DNA from: Paucimonas sp.
GTDB lineage: Bacteria; Pseudomonadota; Gammaproteobacteria; Pseudomonadales; Pseudomonadaceae
DNA: 64,000 nt
Reading direction: 5' to 3'
Assembly (NCBI GenBank): GCA_031253995.1
Contig: JAIRVG010000044.1
Coordinates: 1-64,000 of the forward strand
The stretch's first letter is position 1; each line of letters starts with the position of its first letter. Position numbers and translations under genes: made by a program. Positions 1 through 8,953 of the stretch are shown here, in pieces. A model generated the notes under the pieces. It searched no databases and was not told the DNA's origin. It saw nothing but the letters and a program-made list of their open reading frames with translations.

Positions 1-870
1 TACGACAGCGCCTTCTTCGACAAGCGCTCGAAGTTCGTCCACTACCGCCCACGCACCGCGATCCTCAACAACCTGGAATTCGACCACGCGGACATCTTCC
101 CGGACCTGGCAGCGATCGAGCGGCAGTTCCACCACCTGGTGCGGACCATCCCGAGCGAAGGCCTGGTGATCCATCCGACTACCGAACCCGCGCTCAAGCG
201 GGTGCTGGAGATGGGCTGCTGGACCCCGGTGCAGACCACCGGCGCCGGTGGCCAGTGGCAGGTGCGCCTGCTCAGCGAGGACGGTTCGCGCTTCGAAGTC
301 AGCTTCGACGGCGAGGTGCAGGGCGCGGTCGAGTGGGAACTGACCGGCCAGCACAACGTCGCCAACGCCCTGGCTACCCTGGCTGCGGCACGCCATGTCG
401 GTGTGGTGCCGGCCCTGGGCATTGCCGCGCTGAGCGCGTTCAAGAGCGTCAAGCGGCGTATGGAGAAAGTCGCCGAAGTGGATGGCGTGACCATCTACGA
501 CGACTTCGCCCACCACCCGACGGCCATCGCCACCACCCTCGACGGCCTGCGCAAGCGCGTCGGCGAGGCGCCGGTGATCGCGGTGATCGAGCCGCGCTCC
601 AACTCCATGAAGCTCGGCGCCCACCGCGACGGCCTGCCGGAAAGCGTCAAGCAGGCCGACCAGGTGATCTGGTACGCGCCACCGAACCTCGGCTGGGACC
701 TGGCGGCCACTGCCGCGCAATGCCCGGTGCCGGCGGTGGTGGCGGAAAGCCTTGAAGCCATCATCGAGCGGGTCAAGGGCCAGGCCCGTCCCGGCACCCA
801 GGTGGTGATCATGAGCAACGGCGGCTTCGGCGGCCTGCACGGCAAGCTGGCCGAGGCGCTGCGCGGATGA
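1..870 (+). CDS. mpl: UDP-N-acetylmuramate:L-alanyl-gamma-D-glutamyl-meso-diaminopimelate ligase, 3' part
   Basis: Cytoplasmic Mur ligase that reattaches recycled murein tripeptide to UDP-MurNAc, saving peptidoglycan building blocks. The frame is open from base 1, so the start lies outside the window. The visible 289 residues are the central and C-terminal domains; the family has about 450 residues, so roughly the first 160, including the ATP-binding loop, are missing. Seen: the Mur-ligase central segment ending [10 protein letters not shown], the [16 protein letters not shown] helix, and the Mpl-type [10 protein letters not shown] segment that opens the C-terminal domain. It overlaps ubiX by 4 bases, the usual Pseudomonas mpl-ubiX arrangement. 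Confidence 0.95.
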   Translation, partial: YDSAFFDKRSKFVHYRPRTAILNNLEFDHADIFPDLAAIERQFHHLVRTIPSEGLVIHPTTEPALKRVLEMGCWTPVQTTGAGGQWQVRLLSEDGSRFEVSFDGEVQGAVEWELTGQHNVANALATLAAARHVGVVPALGIAALSAFKSVKRRMEKVAEVDGVTIYDDFAHHPTAIATTLDGLRKRVGEAPVIAVIEPRSNSMKLGAHRDGLPESVKQADQVIWYAPPNLGWDLAATAAQCPVPAVVAESLEAIIERVKGQARPGTQVVIMSNGGFGGLHGKLAEALRG

Positions 871-1496
871 GCGGCCCGGAGCGCATCACCCTGGCCATGA
901 CCGGCGCGTCCGGGGCGCAATATGGTTTGCGCCTGCTGGATTGCCTGGTGCGGGAAGACCGCGAGGTGCACTTCCTGATTTCCAAGGCGGCGCAGTTGGT
1001 GATGTCCACCGAGACCGACGTGATCCTGCCGGCCAAGCCCCAGGCCATGCAGGCGTTCCTCACCGAATACACCGGCGCTGCTTCCGGGCAGATCCGCGTC
1101 TACGGCAAGGAAGACTGGATGTCGCCGGTGGCCTCCGGCTCCGGCGCGCCGGCGGCGATGGTGGTGGTGCCTTGCTCCACCGGGACCCTGTCGGCCATCG
1201 CCACCGGGGCCTGCAACAACCTCATCGAGCGGGCGGCGGACGTGACCCTCAAGGAGCGTCGGCAACTGATCCTGGTGCCGCGGGAGGCGCCGTTCTCCAC
1301 CATCCACCTGGAAAACATGCTCAAGCTGTCGCAGATGGGCGCGGTGATCCTGCCGGCTGCGCCGGGCTTCTATCACCAGCCGCAGACCATCGATGACCTG
1401 GTGGACTTCGTGGTCGCGCGGATTCTCAACCTGCTGAACATTCCCCAGGACATGCTGCCGCGTTGGGGCGAGCATCATTTTGGCGGTGAGGAGTGA
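867..1496 (+). CDS. ubiX: Flavin prenyltransferase UbiX
   Basis: Joins a dimethylallyl group to FMN, making the prenylated FMN cofactor of the decarboxylase UbiD in ubiquinone synthesis. It is 209 residues, normal for the family. The N-terminal flavin-binding loop [10 protein letters not shown] is at residues 11-20, and the conserved Cys-Ser-Thr-Gly-Thr-Leu-Ser loop follows VVVP near residue 105. The segment around [12 protein letters not shown] is typical of UbiX. The start ATG lies inside the end of mpl (ATGA overlap), and its stop overlaps the next lipoprotein gene, so the three genes are probably co-transcribed. Confidence 0.96.
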   Translation: MSGPERITLAMTGASGAQYGLRLLDCLVREDREVHFLISKAAQLVMSTETDVILPAKPQAMQAFLTEYTGAASGQIRVYGKEDWMSPVASGSGAPAAMVVVPCSTGTLSAIATGACNNLIERAADVTLKERRQLILVPREAPFSTIHLENMLKLSQMGAVILPAAPGFYHQPQTIDDLVDFVVARILNLLNIPQDMLPRWGEHHFGGEE

Positions 1497-1783
1497 AGCG
1501 GGCGCTGTTGCTCGGGTTGCTGGTGGTGCTGTGCGCCACTGGCTGCGCGACGGTACGTACGCTGGACGCGGCCAAGCCGGGCGCGCCGGTGGTGTATGCC
1601 GGGACGCGCCTGGATCTTTATGCGTTGCAGGGTGGGTGCTGTGCGGAGGATCGCTTTGGCGCCGAGGCGCCAAAGCATCCGGCGCTGGACCTGCCGGGGA
1701 GTGCGGTGCTGGATACGGTGTTGTTACCGTTGTCGGTGCTGACGGTGCTTGGGGTAGGGTTCCAGGCCTCCGGCGGACTTTAG
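1493..1783 (+). CDS. YceK/YidQ-family small lipoprotein
   Basis: A 96-residue predicted lipoprotein of unknown function. The N-terminus is a lipoprotein signal with the cysteine at residue 18 (LCATGC). The rest resembles the short YceK/YidQ envelope proteins: a [14 protein letters not shown] segment, a [19 protein letters not shown] segment that could be a second hydrophobic helix, and no enzymatic motif. The start is GTG at 1493 inside the end of ubiX (4-base overlap), which supports translation coupled to ubiX. A REP pair follows immediately. Confidence 0.8.
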   Translation: MKRALLLGLLVVLCATGCATVRTLDAAKPGAPVVYAGTRLDLYALQGGCCAEDRFGAEAPKHPALDLPGSAVLDTVLLPLSVLTVLGVGFQASGGL

Positions 1784-1904
1784 GGCCCTATCGCTGGCAA
1801 GCCAGCTCCCACAGGGACTTTGGATTGCCCCCAGGAAGTTGGACACCAATCCAACCCTTGGGGGCAGTCCACCTTGTGGGAGCTGGCTTGCCAGCGATGA
1901 GGCC
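1783..1904. repeat. Paired inverted REP elements (BIME-like)
   Basis: Two head-to-head copies of the REP core TCGCTGGCAAGCCAGCTCCC (starting at 1791) and its reverse complement (ending about 1900). The spacer itself contains an imperfect inverted repeat built on GCCCCCA / TGGGGGC, so the whole block can fold into one long hairpin. It separates the mpl-ubiX unit from the convergent gene at 1911. The same core recurs near 20.3, 27.8 and 59.1 kb. Confidence 0.85.
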
Positions 1905-1910
1905 TTTGGA

Positions 1911-2552
1911 TCATTTCCCTAGTTTGCGGAGCTCATCGGACTCCACCACCCGAATCCCATCCTGCTCTTCCAGCGCCAACCGCCACAGCGCCCTGGCCAG
2001 CTGGCACGCCTCGATCCCGTGGTACTTGCCCGGAATCAGCCTCGACAGACTCCCCGCCACCTTCTCCGCCAGCCGCGGTTCGGCACGCTCGCCCAGCAGC
2101 AGCGACGGCCGGGCGATGGTCAGTTGCGGCCAGTCCTGGGCCTTCAGCGCCTCTTCCATTTCGCCCTTGACCCGGTTGTAGAACACCGAGGACTTGGGAT
2201 CGGCCCCGATCGCACTGACCACCAGCAGGTGCCGCGCCCCCATCTCCCGGGCGCGTTTGCTGAACGCCACTACCATGTCCAGGTCCACCGCGCGGAAGGC
2301 GTTCTCCGAGCCTGCCTGCTTGATCGTGGTGCCCAGGCAGCAGAAGGCGATGTCCACCCGGCCGCTCAGTTGCGGTAGGAACACCGCCGGGTCGCCCACC
2401 GGATTCTCAAGGTGTGGATGCTCGGCCAGCGGCCGGCGAGTGGGGGCGAGCACGCGGCTGATGGTTGGCTCGCTGAGCAGCCGGTCGAGCAGGTGTTCGC
2501 CAGTGAGGCCGGTAGCTCCGGCAAGCAGGATGTGCTGCGGCGTCAAGTACAT
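1911..2552 (-). CDS. NAD(P)-binding oxidoreductase (YbjT/HTATIP2-like atypical SDR)
   Basis: A 213-residue Rossmann-fold protein of the atypical short-chain dehydrogenase type; substrate not predictable. The nucleotide-binding glycine motif GATGLTG is at residues 12-18, followed by [10 protein letters not shown] and a [12 protein letters not shown] helix like the Tyr-x-x-x-Lys segment of the family. The start at 2552 is preferred over an ATG seven codons upstream because AAGGGAGA sits six bases before it; the upstream ATG would put that ribosome-binding site inside the gene. It is convergent with the preceding unit. Confidence 0.82.
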   Translation of the reverse strand: MYLTPQHILLAGATGLTGEHLLDRLLSEPTISRVLAPTRRPLAEHPHLENPVGDPAVFLPQLSGRVDIAFCCLGTTIKQAGSENAFRAVDLDMVVAFSKRAREMGARHLLVVSAIGADPKSSVFYNRVKGEMEEALKAQDWPQLTIARPSLLLGERAEPRLAEKVAGSLSRLIPGKYHGIEACQLARALWRLALEEQDGIRVVESDELRKLGK

Positions 2553-2579
2553 GGTGTGTCTCCCTTGATACACATCAGC

Positions 2580-4301
2580 TTAGTGGCTGGTCGCGCTTTT
2601 TTCCTCAAGCGCAGCGGCGCTGTGCAGTGCTTTTCGAGCTTGTTGCTGGCGCAGCTTTTGCCAATGTGCCAGTACGCCTTTCGGCGCCCAGATCTGTGGC
2701 TCGGAGGCCTCGAAGTCCTCTGCCTGTTCCCGTTGGGCCACATGGGCGCGGGCAAGTTCGAAGGCCTGTTGCAGGTCATCGGTCTGGTTCAGCGCCTGGG
2801 CGAACAGGGCATCACCGAAATAGGTGAAGTCCGCTTCCTCGGAGCAGCCGAACGACACCCGGTCGGCCCGCGAGGCGGTCATGACCAGGGTGCGGTCGTT
2901 CTTGAGCGGATCGATGTAGCCACCGGAATAGCAGGCGGAGATGACGATCACCTTGTCGCGATCCTTGAGCGGGGCGAGGGCGGCGGCCAGTTCGTCGGCG
3001 GGCAGGTCGGCCAGTTGCAGGCGCGGCTGGTCCAGCACCAGTTCGTGCTCGTGGCTGCCGTGAGTGGTCAGGTAGATGAACACCAGGTCTTCCGGGCCGC
3101 TGCGCTCGGCCAGGCGCCGGGCGGCGCGGGCCAGGTTCTCGCGGGTGGCCATGGCGCGGTCGGCGAGGTGGTCGCGGTGGTTGACCAGGGTGACCTGGCC
3201 AATGGCGCCGAAGCGGGTCTTGAGCATGTCGCTGACATAGTCGGCTTCACGCAGGAACACGCTCTGGTTGCCGTCGCCGGCCAGGGTCAGGCTGTACAGC
3301 TCGATGTCGGGGCCGGAGGCGGGGACCTTGGCCAGTTCCTGCTCCAGCAAGGCGCCCTGGTTGAGCAATGCTTCTTCCAGAGGGTCGGAGAGCAGTTGCC
3401 CCTTGTCGTCCCGCACCCGCAGGCCGTTGATCCAGCGCCCGGCCTCGACCTTGCCATCGGCCAGCACCAGGCGGCCGTCGCCCTGGTAGGCGTCGTTCTC
3501 GAAACCGCCGGTATAGACGCTGCCGTCCGCCAGTTGCAGGCGCCCCTTGCCGGTGAAGCGCCACTCGCGGAAGCCACCCTTGTAGTGGCTGCCGTCGACG
3601 GCGAACAGCTCGCCGGGGCCGGTCAGCGAGCCGTCCTTGAATTCACCGATCCAAACGTCGCCATCGGCGTTTTCGTAGCGGCCGCGGCCGTCCAGGTGAT
3701 TGGCCTTGAACTCGCCGATGTACTGGTCGCCCTCGGTGCTGCTGAAGGTGCCGGTGCCGTTCAGTTCGCCGTCGACGAACCTGCCGCTGAACTGGTTGCC
3801 GCTGGTGTCGCTGCGCACGCCTTCGCCGTTGGGCTTGCCCTTGGCGAACTGGCCCTGGTACTGGCTGCCATCGGCCAGCACCAGCTGCCCGGCGCCGTTG
3901 TACTGGTCGTCCTTGAACTGGCCGCTGTAGTGGCCGCCGCTGTCGCGCAAGGTGCCTTCGCCGTCGCGCCGGCCCAGCTTGAAGCCGCCGCTGTAGCTGC
4001 TGGTGGCGGTGTTCAGCTTGCCCTTGCCGTGGAACAGGCCCTGCTGGAACTGACCGCTGTAGACCTCGCCGTTGCTGCCGTGCCACTCGCCCTGGCCATG
4101 CCACTGGCCGTCCTTGAACTGGCCGGCGTACCAGCTGCCGTTGGGGTAGTCGATGCGCCCTTCACCCTGCAGCAAGCCGTCCACGACCTCGCCCCGGTAA
4201 CGACCACCATCGGGCAGGCGGGCATCAGGGGGCGACAGCGATTCCCCATCGCCACAGGCGGCGAGCAGGAGAACCAGGGCAAATGGAACGAGTGGGCGCA
4301 T
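2580..4301 (-). CDS. MORN-repeat lipoprotein with C13 (legumain/caspase-like) peptidase domain
   Basis: A 573-residue predicted lipoprotein: signal peptide with the lipidation cysteine at residue 16 (LLLAAC). Residues about 30-295 hold about twelve MORN-type repeats of roughly 23 residues (pattern DGxxYxGxFKDGxxxGxG), the last degenerate. The C-terminal 250 residues match peptidase family C13, with the catalytic dyad visible as His414 in TTHG and Cys457 in ISACYSG, the latter after the hydrophobic strand VIVI. Catalysis is therefore likely; the substrate is unknown. MORN repeats usually bind lipid or protein, so the protease is probably held at the envelope. The gene stands alone, 27 bases upstream of the next gene on the same strand. 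Confidence 0.88.
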   Translation of the reverse strand: MRPLVPFALVLLLAACGDGESLSPPDARLPDGGRYRGEVVDGLLQGEGRIDYPNGSWYAGQFKDGQWHGQGEWHGSNGEVYSGQFQQGLFHGKGKLNTATSSYSGGFKLGRRDGEGTLRDSGGHYSGQFKDDQYNGAGQLVLADGSQYQGQFAKGKPNGEGVRSDTSGNQFSGRFVDGELNGTGTFSSTEGDQYIGEFKANHLDGRGRYENADGDVWIGEFKDGSLTGPGELFAVDGSHYKGGFREWRFTGKGRLQLADGSVYTGGFENDAYQGDGRLVLADGKVEAGRWINGLRVRDDKGQLLSDPLEEALLNQGALLEQELAKVPASGPDIELYSLTLAGDGNQSVFLREADYVSDMLKTRFGAIGQVTLVNHRDHLADRAMATRENLARAARRLAERSGPEDLVFIYLTTHGSHEHELVLDQPRLQLADLPADELAAALAPLKDRDKVIVISACYSGGYIDPLKNDRTLVMTASRADRVSFGCSEEADFTYFGDALFAQALNQTDDLQQAFELARAHVAQREQAEDFEASEPQIWAPKGVLAHWQKLRQQQARKALHSAAALEEKSATSH

Positions 4302-4389
4302 GGCGGGGTCCGGGCGATTGAGCCCCGAGTATGCCGTACAACGTGGGCGAGGGTGAAACGGCCCGTAGGCCGTTTCGGTCAGGCGGGGG

Positions 4390-4845
4390 TCAGACGAAGG
4401 CCAGGGACAGGGGTTCGGCGATGTACGCCGGCTTGTCCTCGCCCTCGATTTCCAGGGTGGCGGTGGCCTTGAGCAGCCACTGGCCGGGTTTCTTCTCGGT
4501 GACCTCGGTCAGGCTGACCGCCAGGCGCACCCGCGAGTCGACCTTCACCGGCTGGATGAAGCGCACACTGTCCAGGCCATAGTTGACCACCATCTTCAGC
4601 CCTTCGGGCAGGACGAGGATGTCTTCCATCAGCTTGGGAATCAGCGAAAGGGTGAGGAAACCGTGGGCGATGGTGCTGCCAAATGGCGTTTTTGCCGCCT
4701 TCGCCGGGTCCACATGGATGAACTGGAAGTCGCCGGTGGCCTCGGCGAACAGGTTGATGCGCTCTTGATCGATCTTCATCCATTCGGAACGTCCCAGTTC
4801 CTTTCCAACGTACTGCGACAGCTCTGCAACGGGTACATAGGGCAT
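4390..4845 (-). CDS. MaoC family dehydratase (R-specific enoyl-CoA hydratase type)
   Basis: A 151-residue hot-dog-fold protein related to (R)-specific enoyl-CoA hydratases; the substrate is probably an acyl-CoA, unproven. The MaoC signature is clear: FAEATGDFQFIHVDPAKA carries the catalytic Asp and His, followed by PFGSTIAHGFLTLSL. The start at 4845 (MPYVPV) is chosen because AGGAG lies just upstream; an in-frame ATG 13 codons earlier has no such site. It is divergent from the cidA/lrgA-like gene. Confidence 0.88.
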   Translation of the reverse strand: MPYVPVAELSQYVGKELGRSEWMKIDQERINLFAEATGDFQFIHVDPAKAAKTPFGSTIAHGFLTLSLIPKLMEDILVLPEGLKMVVNYGLDSVRFIQPVKVDSRVRLAVSLTEVTEKKPGQWLLKATATLEIEGEDKPAYIAEPLSLAFV

Positions 4846-5017
4846 CGCGACTCTCCTGACTGTCTTTGAATGTTTTGTGACCAACGAAGCTGCAAGTGCC
4901 TAAGATCAGCACGCGCCGATGGCTCGGTCAAGCCCCCATGGTCCGGGCGAATGTCGGGGTATAGGGCACTCGATAGCGTGCTTATAATGGCCGCCAGGTT
5001 CGAGGGGGAGGTTTGCG

Positions 5018-5401
5018 ATGTTGTTGCGCGGTTTGACGTGGCTCGTGCTGTTCCAGCTGATCGGAACGGCGATCAATCACCTGTTGGTGCCCATCCTGCC
5101 AGGTCCGATCATCGGCCTGGTGCTGTTGCTGATCTTCCTGATGGTGCGGGGCGAAGTCGGTGCGCCGCTGAGCGAGGCGTCGGCCAGCCTGCTGCGCTAC
5201 CTGCCGTTGCTGCTGGTGCCGCCGGCAGTGGGGGTGATGGTCTATGCCGCGGATATCGCCGCCGATTTCTGGGCCATCGTCGGTTCCCTGGTGTTGTCGC
5301 TGTTGCTGGCGATGGCCTTCTGCGGCGTGCTGATGCAGAAGATGATCAACCGTGGCAAGCACCCTATCAACGGCGCTATGCATGACAAGGAGCGACCATG
5401 A
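5018..5401 (+). CDS. CidA/LrgA family membrane protein (holin-like)
   Basis: A 127-residue inner-membrane protein of the CidA/LrgA family, small holin-like proteins that act with an LrgB/CidB partner in envelope permeability and metabolite export; the bacterial role varies. Four hydrophobic segments are evident, with the family motif PGPIIGLVLL near residue 30. A GGGGGAGG ribosome-binding site lies before ATG 5018, and a perfect -10 hexamer TATAAT is at 4983-4988, though no good -35 is seen. The stop overlaps the lrgB-like start by four bases. Confidence 0.92.
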   Translation: MLLRGLTWLVLFQLIGTAINHLLVPILPGPIIGLVLLLIFLMVRGEVGAPLSEASASLLRYLPLLLVPPAVGVMVYAADIAADFWAIVGSLVLSLLLAMAFCGVLMQKMINRGKHPINGAMHDKERP

Positions 5402-6114
5402 TGCTCGACTGGCATGGCGCGACCCAGGCGGTGATTCACCATCCGCTGTTCGGCATCGGCATTACCCTGGCGGCCTACCAGCTGGCCATCGCCGCCTACG
5501 AAAAGACTCGCTGGATCTTCCTGCAGCCGGTGCTTGTCTCGATGCTGCTGGTGGTCGGGGTGTTGTTGAGCTGCGGCCTGACCTACGCCGAATACCGCAA
5601 GAGCACGGAGATCATGAACATCCTCCTCGGCCCCGCCACCGTGGCCCTGGCGGTGCCGCTCTACCTCAACCTGCGACGCATCCGCCAACTGTTCTGGCCG
5701 ACTTTTACTACGCTGGTAGTCGGAGGCGTGTTCGCCACCGGCATCTGCCTGCTGCTGGGCTGGTGGTTCGGTGCCGAGCACATGATCCTGATGACCCTGG
5801 CGCCGAAGTCGGTGACTTCGCCGATCGCCATGCTGGTGGCCGAGCAGATCGGCGGCGTGGCGGCCCTGGCCGCGGTGTTCGTGCTGATCACCGGGGTGAT
5901 CGGCGCGATCTTCGGTCCGGCGCTGCTCACCCGTCTCGGCGTGCGCAGCCCCGAAGCCCGGGGCATGGCGCTGGGCCTTACCGCCCACGCGGTGGGGACA
6001 TCGGTGGCCTTGCAGGAAAGTGAAGAGTGCGGGGCTTTCGCAGCCCTGGCCATGAGCCTGATGGGCGTGGCGACGGCGGTGTTCCTGCCGCTGGCGGTCA
6101 GCCTGGTTGCCTGA
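5398..6114 (+). CDS. LrgB/CidB family protein
   Basis: A 238-residue polytopic membrane protein, partner of the upstream CidA/LrgA-like protein. The family is about 230 residues. Seen: the conserved LGPATVALAVPLY segment, LAPKSVTSPIAM, and GLTAHAVGTSVA near the C-terminus, all typical of LrgB. The overlap with the preceding gene (ATGATG/TGA) indicates translational coupling. Confidence 0.94.
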   Translation: MMLDWHGATQAVIHHPLFGIGITLAAYQLAIAAYEKTRWIFLQPVLVSMLLVVGVLLSCGLTYAEYRKSTEIMNILLGPATVALAVPLYLNLRRIRQLFWPTFTTLVVGGVFATGICLLLGWWFGAEHMILMTLAPKSVTSPIAMLVAEQIGGVAALAAVFVLITGVIGAIFGPALLTRLGVRSPEARGMALGLTAHAVGTSVALQESEECGAFAALAMSLMGVATAVFLPLAVSLVA

Positions 6115-6123
6115 GGAGCTGCA

Positions 6124-6714
6124 ATGAGTTTGCCCCTGTTCACGCTGAATACCGTGCTGTTTCCAGGCTGCAACCTGGATTTGCAGATCTTCGAAGCGCG
6201 CTACCTGGACATGATCGGCCGCTGCATGAAGCAGGGCGGCGGCTTTGGCGTGGTGTGCATCATCGAGGGCGAGCAGGTGGGCAAGGCCCCGGAATCTTTC
6301 GCCGGCATCGGCTGCCAGGCACTGATCGAGGATTTCCAGCAGCAGGACAATGGCCTGCTGGGGATTCGCGTGAAGGGTGAACGGCGCTTCCTGGTCGATG
6401 AGTTCGAAGTGCGCAAGGACAACCTGCTGGTGGCCGACGTGCGCTGGCTCGACGAGCAGGCCGACCAGCCCCTCGATGAAGAGGACGACGACCTGCTGGC
6501 ACTGCTGCTGGCGCTGGCAGAGCACCCGATGGTGTCGGGGCTGGACATGGCCAGCCGGGTCACTGGCAAGCAGTCCCTGGCCAACCAGCTGGCCTACCTG
6601 CTGCCCTTCGATGACCAGGACAAGCTCAAGCTGCTGGCCATCGACTCGCCTACCCAGCGCCTGGTGGCGATCCAGGCGCTACTCGACCGTATCCAGGGCG
6701 AACTGTTCGCCTGA
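6124..6714 (+). CDS. LON peptidase substrate-binding domain protein
   Basis: A 196-residue stand-alone Lon N-terminal (PUA-like) domain without AAA or protease parts. The opening LPLFTLNTVLFPGCNLDLQIFEARY and the CIIEGEQVG and GIGCQALIEDF strands match the family. It probably binds unfolded or specific proteins, but no partner is visible. It starts nine bases after the lrgB-like gene with AGGAG upstream, so it is probably in the same transcript. Confidence 0.88.
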   Translation: MSLPLFTLNTVLFPGCNLDLQIFEARYLDMIGRCMKQGGGFGVVCIIEGEQVGKAPESFAGIGCQALIEDFQQQDNGLLGIRVKGERRFLVDEFEVRKDNLLVADVRWLDEQADQPLDEEDDDLLALLLALAEHPMVSGLDMASRVTGKQSLANQLAYLLPFDDQDKLKLLAIDSPTQRLVAIQALLDRIQGELFA

Positions 6715-6718
6715 ACCC

Positions 6719-8035
6719 TCAGTACTGGTAACGCAGCAAGGCGTGCGGCAGCGCGTGCAGGGTGAAGAAACCCAGCACGCCGACGCAGGCCGGCAGGACC
6801 AGCCACCAGACCCGCAGCGGCATGGCGGTCAGCGGCTCGCGGTACTGGATCACGCTCAGGCTCACCGCGCAGATGCAGCAGGCCAGCAGGCCGCCGGCGA
6901 GGATGTCGGTCGGCCAGTGCACGCCGAGATACACCCGCGAGGTGGCGATCGCCAGCGCCGGCAGGCAGCCCAGCAGGATCCAGGTCAGGCGCATGCGTGG
7001 CGGCTGGCCGCGACCGGCCAGCACCGCCAGGGTCAGGAACAGGGCGAACGAGGCCGAACTGTGGCCGCTGGGCATGCTGTAGGTGCTCAGCGGATCGGTG
7101 AGCACTTCGGGACGGGCGCGGGCGAAGAACCACTTCGACGCGGCGTTGCCCAGCGCAGTGCCGCCCAGGGTGGCAGCGGCGAAGAAGGCCGGGCGCCATT
7201 GCCGGGCCAGCAGCAGCAGGGCCACCAGCACGCTGGCGACGATGAACTGGGTGCGGAAGTCGCCCATGCGGGTGATCAGCACCATGCTGCCGTCCAGCCA
7301 GTTGCTGCGGTGCTCCTGGACCAGGGTCATCAGGCCCTGGTCGAACTGGTTCAGGTACGGCCAACCGATGAACATCGCCACCAGCATCGCCAGGGCCACG
7401 GCGCCGATCAGCCGGGTGCCGCGGGGCTGGGCGCGCAGGGCGCAACTGATGCTCAGGCCGACGAGGATGGCCAGGCCTGCCGCGACCACCCCGGCCTGCG
7501 GCCAGAAGCCTTCCGGCAGCGGCAGGCGCATGGCCGCACCGGTGGCCCAGCCCGGCAGCAGGTAGGCCACCGACCAGCCGGCCCCGGCGATCAGGCTGAC
7601 CGCGATGAAGCGCGGCAGCGGCATGTCGAACATGCCGGCGACCATCGGCAGCATCGGCCGCAGCGGGCCGATGAAGCGGCCGACCAGCAGGCTGGCGATG
7701 CCATAGCGCTGGAAATAGGTTTCCGCGCTGCCGATCCATTCCGGGTGATGGCGCAGCAGCGGCAGGCGCCGGATGTTCTGGTGGAAACGGCGGCCCAGTG
7801 TGTAGGAGATGGCGTCGCCAAGGATCCCGCCGAGGAAGCCCAGCAACAGGGTTTCGTGCAGCGCCAGCGCGCCGCTGCCGGCCAGTACGGCGACGGCGAA
7901 CAGCAGGACGGTGCCGGGGACGATGATCCCGGCGATGGCCAGGCATTCCACGCAGGCCACCAGAAAAATCGCCAACCCCAGCCATTGCGGGTTTGCCGTC
8001 AGCCAGCCGGTCAGGCTGTCGAGCCATGGGCCCAT
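6719..8035 (-). CDS. DedA-family / PAP2 phosphatase fusion membrane protein
   Basis: A 438-residue polytopic membrane protein with two modules. The N-terminal half is a DedA (SNARE-associated) domain, with FLGGILGDAISYTLGRRF and the GRFIGPLRP segment. The C-terminal half is a PAP2 phosphatase with all three motifs: KWFFARARP, PSGH and SRVYLGVHWPTD. A role in undecaprenyl phosphate or phospholipid recycling is likely from the families, not proven. The start is ATG 8035 with AAGGAAA upstream; an earlier ATG lies inside the preceding gene. It begins four bases after the glycosylase stop, so the two are an operon. Confidence 0.9.
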   Translation of the reverse strand: MGPWLDSLTGWLTANPQWLGLAIFLVACVECLAIAGIIVPGTVLLFAVAVLAGSGALALHETLLLGFLGGILGDAISYTLGRRFHQNIRRLPLLRHHPEWIGSAETYFQRYGIASLLVGRFIGPLRPMLPMVAGMFDMPLPRFIAVSLIAGAGWSVAYLLPGWATGAAMRLPLPEGFWPQAGVVAAGLAILVGLSISCALRAQPRGTRLIGAVALAMLVAMFIGWPYLNQFDQGLMTLVQEHRSNWLDGSMVLITRMGDFRTQFIVASVLVALLLLARQWRPAFFAAATLGGTALGNAASKWFFARARPEVLTDPLSTYSMPSGHSSASFALFLTLAVLAGRGQPPRMRLTWILLGCLPALAIATSRVYLGVHWPTDILAGGLLACCICAVSLSVIQYREPLTAMPLRVWWLVLPACVGVLGFFTLHALPHALLRYQY

Positions 8036-8039
8036 CGTG

Positions 8040-8717
8040 TCAGTTTCCTTGTGTGAGAACAGTAAAATCGCGCCCTTCGACCTGGCCACGGCGCAGCGGG
8101 TTCCGCGTGCAGTGGCGGGCGAACTCGGCGTCGACGAAACGCAGCGGCAGATGTTCGTCGCGGCCCTTGGGAATGCCCAGCCGGCTGGTCTGGATTATGT
8201 GTTGCACGATGATTCCGCAATCCTCGACGAACAGCTGTTCCGGGTCGAAGCGCTTGCCGTCCCAGTTCGGCACTTTCAGGCCCATGGCCTTGCACAGCAG
8301 GGTCTGTCCGGCGCACAGGCGTTCCGGCGGGCGGACCTGGCCGCTGGCGTCGGGGTTGTTCACCTGCATCTGCGCCAGGCTGTTGCTGTCCGAGACGGCA
8401 TCCACCCAGGGGTAGGCGGACTTGATCAGCACGGCGTTGCCCGGGCCCTGGGCACTGAAGTTCAGCGAGTCGCCCCCGCGGGCGTAGTACATGTAGATAT
8501 GTCCGCCGTCGAGGAACAAGGCTTTTCGTTTCTCGGTGTAACCGAGTGAAGCATGGCTGCCTTTCTCGTCGAGGTAGTAGGCCTCGGTCTCGATGATCCG
8601 TGCCGAGAGCCAGTAGGGCCCGTGGCGGTGGCGGATGATCTTGCCCAGCAGGTCCCGGGCCAGGACCTGGGCGTCGCGGTTAAAGAAGGCGTCGGGCAAG
8701 GGGGCGGGTGGTGGCAT
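8040..8717 (-). CDS. DNA-3-methyladenine glycosylase (AAG/MPG family)
   Basis: Removes alkylated purines such as 3-methyladenine from DNA as the first step of base excision repair. It has 225 residues from ATG 8717, which fits the family's bacterial members; a longer reading to 8843 adds an unrelated proline/serine-rich stretch. Motifs: ARDLLGKII near the start, RIIETEAYYLDEKGSHAS carrying the catalytic Glu, the base-flipping tyrosine region GGHIYMYYARGG, and LCAGQTLLCKAMG. No strong ribosome-binding site is seen before 8717. It is followed by the DedA-PAP2 gene. Confidence 0.9.
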   Translation of the reverse strand: MPPPAPLPDAFFNRDAQVLARDLLGKIIRHRHGPYWLSARIIETEAYYLDEKGSHASLGYTEKRKALFLDGGHIYMYYARGGDSLNFSAQGPGNAVLIKSAYPWVDAVSDSNSLAQMQVNNPDASGQVRPPERLCAGQTLLCKAMGLKVPNWDGKRFDPEQLFVEDCGIIVQHIIQTSRLGIPKGRDEHLPLRFVDAEFARHCTRNPLRRGQVEGRDFTVLTQGN

Positions 8718-8953
8718 GGGGGGCTGGAATCGGGAAATGATTCGGGGATGATAGCAATTCCGGGCTTTACCGAAGCTGAACGGTAAATGCGATATCACGG
8801 TCGACCGAGAACCCTGTGGGAGTGGGTAAACCCACCCCCCCATGGGGTCCGTGCCGTCCCGGACGGCCTACCATCCGACTGTCACCGCTGGGCGTATAAC
8901 CCTGTGACAGTTATACTCGTCCGATTTTCCCCTCCGCCAAGACACTGAGCCCC

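Noticed and set aside
8800..8860. Possible REP element around GTGGGAGTGGGTAAACCCAC
   Set aside because: It is a short palindrome without the CGCTGGCAAGCC core or a partner; it is probably only a fragment or chance dyad.
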